Source: Bacillus sp. UNC41MFS5 | GTDB lineage: Bacteria; Bacillota; Bacilli; Bacillales_B; DSM-18226 | NCBI RefSeq assembly: GCF_000686805.1 | Contig: NZ_KK366019.1 | Span: forward strand, 244,470 to 308,469 | Length of the DNA stretch: 64,000 bases | Reading direction: 5' to 3' | Shown here: positions 60,774 to 64,000 of the stretch, in pieces | Position numbering within the stretch: position 1 is the first letter of the stretch | Layout: the number at the start of each line of letters is the position of its first letter | Made by a program: the position numbers and the translations under genes | The notes under the pieces: generated by a model | What the model saw: the letters and a program-made list of their open reading frames with translations, nothing else | The model's database searches: none | Told to the model about the DNA's origin: nothing

Positions 60774-61751
60774 TTAATACCATGGGATCGTCTTTGGAAA
60801 GTAATAACGGTATCTTTTATTTCCAGAAAATTGAAGGTTACAGGATTGGAGTAGTCTTTTTGCTGTATCTTGAGATTTCAAATGAGCAAATTCCCGAAAC
60901 TGCTTATTTGTTATCGTCGGACCAAACAGCAGAAAATAATCCTTCAGTGCGTTAATATGTGCGTCTTTTGAAAAAGCATCGCAGGAAGGGCAGTACCAAT
61001 TCTGTTTTTTACGAATGAGGGAATGATTAGAGTTGGTAGGACAGTGGACACCTGTTAACAAGTCTGATTTCTGAATACCGTATTTATTTAATACATAGCT
61101 TGTCGGAAGGGTGTTCATCTTCACTAGGAGGCGGCAAAGCTTCTTGAGTTCCTTGGAGGTCAGCAGCGGTTTCGAATATTGTTTTTCTAAAGGGGGAATT
61201 TTGTTTAAAAAGACATCGGCCTTACATACGCGAGATTTGACTTTGTGTGCGTTTTTTCCTGTAACAGAATATGTAGTATACCCATTACTAATGACCACCA
61301 AATATTCAACTGGAACCGAAGGGAAATGATGGGCAGCAAGAAGTTTCTGTAAGTACTTTTGATGTCTTTCTGCTTGAGCAATCGGATAGGGGTATCCTTT
61401 TTCAATTCCATTATTAATTTGAATAAACTGTTCATTTTCCGTATCAAAAATTAACTTTCCAGCCATATTTTTGACATCAATCGCAATGGCAAATTCAGAT
61501 GTGAGAAGAAGGGTATCTATTTGGCAGTTGTAGTCGCCATCAGGAAGGTTTAAATCGTGGAGAATCATGTATTTCTGATGCGGAAGTTCACGGTAATAGT
61601 AATCGAGCGATTTCTCACCTATGTAGCCTGCTTGTCTTCTTCCATGCTCATCTAAAATCTGTTGGTACTTTGGGTGGCTGTGGGGAAGACGTCGCAGTAA
61701 AGCTTCTAAAATAAGCAAAATTAATGGTTTTGTCCTTTCTTTTATTACCAA
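60774..61751 (-). CDS. NERD-domain (nuclease-related) protein with C-terminal zinc ribbon-like motif
   Basis: A 325-residue protein. Residues about 35-150 form a NERD domain: RRQAGYIGEKSLDYYYRE, then CQIDTLLLTSEFAIAIDVKN, the usual site of the restriction-endonuclease-like D...(E/D)XK core, here D...DVK. The C-terminal part has GVHCPTNSNHSLIRKKQNWY then CPSC, a probable zinc-binding pair. It is likely a DNA- or RNA-processing protein; relatives have no settled function. TTG 61751 sits best relative to GAGGAG; ATG 61757 is an alternative. It is bracketed by two homologous repeat arrays. Confidence 0.83.
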   Translation of the reverse strand: MVIKERTKPLILLILEALLRRLPHSHPKYQQILDEHGRRQAGYIGEKSLDYYYRELPHQKYMILHDLNLPDGDYNCQIDTLLLTSEFAIAIDVKNMAGKLIFDTENEQFIQINNGIEKGYPYPIAQAERHQKYLQKLLAAHHFPSVPVEYLVVISNGYTTYSVTGKNAHKVKSRVCKADVFLNKIPPLEKQYSKPLLTSKELKKLCRLLVKMNTLPTSYVLNKYGIQKSDLLTGVHCPTNSNHSLIRKKQNWYCPSCDAFSKDAHINALKDYFLLFGPTITNKQFREFAHLKSQDTAKRLLQSCNLQFSGNKRYRYYFPKTIPWY

Positions 61752-62071
61752 AATCATCACTCCTCTCGTTTTAAGAATAAAATTCTAATATAAAGATTGA
61801 AATTCCTGCAGAATATTATCGAATTTTGTAAAATATTTTCTAAATAAAATTCTATCAGCGAATTTTTATAGTCTATCAGCGAATTTGGGCTTTCTATCAG
61901 CGAATTTACCTGTCCAATCAGCGAATTTCTCCAATCTATCGGCGAATCTTAAAACTCGCTGAGATATCAATGAGCGAATCCACATTTCCGACAATCGCCG
62001 AAGTTTCTAATTTGATAAAGCTTCCCAATCACGATACCATTAACTTGATTTGACTAGGGAGGTTACAGAAA
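61752..62071. other. Divergent intergenic region between the NERD and pirin genes
   Basis: A 320-bp gap without an independent gene. It contains the second 21-bp array and, near the NERD start, AT-rich sequence that should hold its promoter. An ATCAATGAGCGAATC variant unit occurs at 61966, 28 bp beyond the last regular unit. Confidence 0.5.
61854..61958 (+). repeat. 21-bp tandem array, right of the NERD gene
   Basis: Five units start at 61854, 61875, 61896, 61917 and 61938, again exactly 21 bp apart and in the same orientation as the left array. Cores are ATCAGCGAATTT four times and ATCGGCGAATCT last. In both arrays the final unit carries the A-to-G change (CAGCG to CGGCG), so the arrays are copies of one another rather than independent expansions. 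Confidence 0.85.
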
Positions 62072-62911
62072 ATGAGCGTTATTTTTCAAAGAGATATTGA
62101 GCGCGTTTGGACCGTTCAGCATCACCAACATAGCCCGATCCATACAGCTGGAATGGTCTTAGATCCGAATAAAATGAAAGAGTCTGATCCTTTTCTTTTT
62201 CTGGCAGAGGATTTTTTTAAAAAAGGAACGTTTGATTTTCATCCACATCGCGGGATTGAAACGGTGACCTATGTCATTGCCGGCAAACTAGAGCATCAAG
62301 ATAATAAAGCGGGCCGCGGCGAATTAGAACCGGGTGATGTCCAGTGGATGACCGCTGGAAAAGGTGTGATCCATATCGAAGACCCGGCTGAAGGGGAAAC
62401 TGTTCATTCCTTGCAGCTGTGGGTCAATCTGCCGCGTGAGCACAAAATGGCCGAACCGCGCTATCAAAATCTCCGTGCCAGAGACATGCCCGTGCGCGAA
62501 GAAGAAGGAGCATTAATCAGAATTTTCTCCGGCTCATCAGGCGGGATTCCATCCACAACCAAAAATTATGTTCCGGTGACAATGGTTGAAATTAACTTAC
62601 AACCAGGAGCTTCAGTTACCCAAGACCTCCCGGGGGATTATCATGGCTTCATGTATGTATTAGAAGGGAAAGGCCAGTTTGGAAAAAGTAAGAAGGAAGC
62701 CGAAAAAGGTCATGTGCTGCTACTCGAAAAAGGTGACCCCGGAGATAACAGTGAAGTGTCTATTTCTGCCCAAGAACCCCTTCGCGTACTGTTATATGCA
62801 GGAAAACCACTTCATGAGCCAATCGTTGCCAGGGGTCCTTTCGTCATGAACACAGAGGAAGAAATTCGCCAAGCGTACCGTGACTACATGGCCGGTAAGT
62901 TTGCTGAATGA
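62072..62911 (+). CDS. Pirin family protein
   Basis: A 279-residue bicupin. The N-terminal cupin contains the pirin metal-binding motif DFHPHRGIETVTYVIAGKLEHQD (His residues near 57, 59 and His 79) and MTAGKGVIHIE with a further ligand (His near 101, Glu near 103). The C-terminal cupin begins near residue 175. Pirins bind iron; some act as quercetinases or redox-sensing regulators. ATG 62072 follows AGGGAGG. It is convergent with the efflux gene and shares its terminator. Confidence 0.9.
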   Translation: MSVIFQRDIERVWTVQHHQHSPIHTAGMVLDPNKMKESDPFLFLAEDFFKKGTFDFHPHRGIETVTYVIAGKLEHQDNKAGRGELEPGDVQWMTAGKGVIHIEDPAEGETVHSLQLWVNLPREHKMAEPRYQNLRARDMPVREEEGALIRIFSGSSGGIPSTTKNYVPVTMVEINLQPGASVTQDLPGDYHGFMYVLEGKGQFGKSKKEAEKGHVLLLEKGDPGDNSEVSISAQEPLRVLLYAGKPLHEPIVARGPFVMNTEEEIRQAYRDYMAGKFAE

Positions 62912-62918
62912 CAAAAAT

Positions 62919-62956
62919 AAGCACTTGGGACAAGAATCGAACGCCCAAGTGCTTTT
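62919..62956. terminator. Bidirectional terminator between pirin and DHA2 efflux genes
   Basis: AAGCACTTGGG (62919-62929) pairs perfectly with CCCAAGTGCTT (62944-62954). Confidence 0.88.
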
Positions 62957-62959
62957 CTA

Positions 62960-64000
62960 TTATTCTTTGGCAGGCTTCTTACTAACTTCAACTCGGGCAT
63001 TGCCCATGAAAAAGATTGTAATTGCCGCAATCCCAATTGGAATCAGTGTTAGTAAAAAGGTATGTGTAATCGAAGCGGACATGGCATGAATAATTTTATC
63101 CAAGATAAAATCAGGAATTTTCGAGCGTTCACTCGCTTGGAAGATTTGGCGCGGATCGCCCATTTTAAAATCTCCCGCCCCTTGCATACCTTTGAAGGCT
63201 TCTTTTAATTTATCTGCAAACAAGTTGTTCTGCAGGGTGCCATAAACCGTTACACCAAGTGTCATTCCAAATGACCGCAAAAATGAGTTCGTAGAGTTGG
63301 CCGTGCCGCGATTTTGCGGTTCCAAATTGTGCATAGATGCAGTCGGCAGTAAGGAGAATGAAAAACCAACCCCAAAGCCAACCAAAATCATATAGATGGT
63401 CAGCAGCCATCGAGCTGTATCAACCGTCAACGTTCCAAGGAAATACATGCCAAGAGCATAGGAAATAATTGAAACAATCATCAAATTACGGTAAGACGTT
63501 TTCGTTAAGAAAATCCCCCCGGCAGAGCTCCCCGCAACAGAGCCGAGCATCATTGGCGTCAAAATCAATCCTGCATTTTTAGCTGACCCGCCGTAGACCG
63601 CTTGAACGAAGATTGGGATAAATACCGTTAAGATAATAAACGTTCCGCCATATAAAAACGATAAGATTTGCGAGGTGGCAAATAAGCGTCTTTTGAACAG
63701 CCAAAGCGGTAAAATCGGTTCAGCAGCCTTTGTCTCTGCAATGAAGAAGGCTACAAAAAAGACGAAGAAGCTTGCAAACAAACCGATGATAGGAGTAGAA
63801 TCCCAAGCGTATTCTTTTCCGCCAAGTTCAAGCGCGAACATTAAGCTAACCACAGAAATAACCAGAGTAATCGCGCCAAGCCAATCAACCTTTAGCTTGG
63901 AATGCTGCAATGATTCATGATAATAACGCACAATTAAGAAAATCGATACAATGCCAATAGGTACATTCACGTAAAATACCCAATGCCAACTAATATAATC
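62960..64000 (-). CDS. DHA2 (EmrB/QacA-type) multidrug efflux MFS, 5' end outside window
   Basis: The last 346 codons of a fourteen-helix drug:H+ antiporter. The frame runs off the window edge, and the first visible residues DYISWHWVFYVNVPIGIVSI are the conserved end of helix 6 of DHA2 transporters. The internal methionine- or GTG-like codon at 63970 is therefore not a start. LLPTASMHNLEPQNRGTANS near the middle and SASITHTFLLTLIP near the end fit the family. It ends KKPAKE. It probably exports drugs or toxic metabolites; its regulator would lie beyond the window. Confidence 0.88.
   Translation of the reverse strand, partial: DYISWHWVFYVNVPIGIVSIFLIVRYYHESLQHSKLKVDWLGAITLVISVVSLMFALELGGKEYAWDSTPIIGLFASFFVFFVAFFIAETKAAEPILPLWLFKRRLFATSQILSFLYGGTFIILTVFIPIFVQAVYGGSAKNAGLILTPMMLGSVAGSSAGGIFLTKTSYRNLMIVSIISYALGMYFLGTLTVDTARWLLTIYMILVGFGVGFSFSLLPTASMHNLEPQNRGTANSTNSFLRSFGMTLGVTVYGTLQNNLFADKLKEAFKGMQGAGDFKMGDPRQIFQASERSKIPDFILDKIIHAMSASITHTFLLTLIPIGIAAITIFFMGNARVEVSKKPAKE

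Noticed and set aside
60644..60955. 103-codon plus-strand ORF through the left 21-bp array
   Set aside because: No ribosome binding site, and its second half is antisense to the NERD gene. Noted only as an open heptad frame.
60651..61958. CRISPR array
   Set aside because: Repeated core is only about 12 bp with 9-bp variable parts and no cas genes nearby; the unit length of 21 bp is far too short for a CRISPR repeat-spacer.

Overview
The window is chromosomal DNA from a low-GC, endospore-forming Bacillaceae, most likely Neobacillus or a close Bacillus relative. Gene content and order closely follow the Bacillus subtilis yun-yut-yum-yui-kap-yug stretch: yunF-E-D-C-B, lytH, lipA, yutC-D-E-F-G-H-I, yuzD, yutJ, yuzB, yutM/erpA, yumC, yumB, yuiA-B-C, pepA, kapD/kapB, yugE, yugI, pgi, yugN, yugO. 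Gene names rest on remembered family features and on this order; no database search was run.

Layout. 1-6.4 kb is an accessory catabolic/transport region. It holds a dapA-family 3' end, a decayed tandem duplication, an FAD amine oxidase, an MFS transporter broken by one in-frame TAG, a DMT exporter overlapping a ProX-type deacylase, and an RpiR regulator. 6.4-20.9 kb is the conserved block (lipoate synthesis, sporulation proteins, Fe-S proteins, NADH dehydrogenases). 20.9-24.7 kb is an inserted element flanked by 92-bp direct repeats of the 3' end of the A-type Fe-S carrier gene. It carries a degraded set of phage tail/depolymerase genes and no visible recombinase. 24.7-45.5 kb returns to core genes, interrupted by a few MITE-like repeats. 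45.6-54.9 kb is more variable: a regulator/efflux pair, a DUF6044-GT2-GtrA surface-glycosylation cassette, amino-acid transporters and small spore-type proteins. 55-64 kb holds CDF and CorA metal transporters, a secreted subtilase next to an RRNPP-type regulator and a 49-aa signal-peptide-like propeptide, a NERD-domain gene between two 21-bp-periodic repeat arrays, a pirin, and the end of a DHA2 efflux gene.

The strongest candidates for new biology are four. (1) The erpA-integrated element replaces the last 30 codons of the Fe-S carrier gene. (2) The subtilase / RRNPP regulator / propeptide unit looks like an NprR-NprX-type quorum-sensing system with a different peptide (C-terminus NHPIQPPIG). 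(3) Two homologous five-unit arrays with exact 21-bp period bracket a NERD nuclease-like gene, and a third, unrelated-sequence array of about the same period lies at 6.2 kb. (4) A short leader ORF before corA is spanned by an 11-bp inverted repeat that would sequester its ribosome binding site.

No tRNA, rRNA, complete transposase or CRISPR array was seen.
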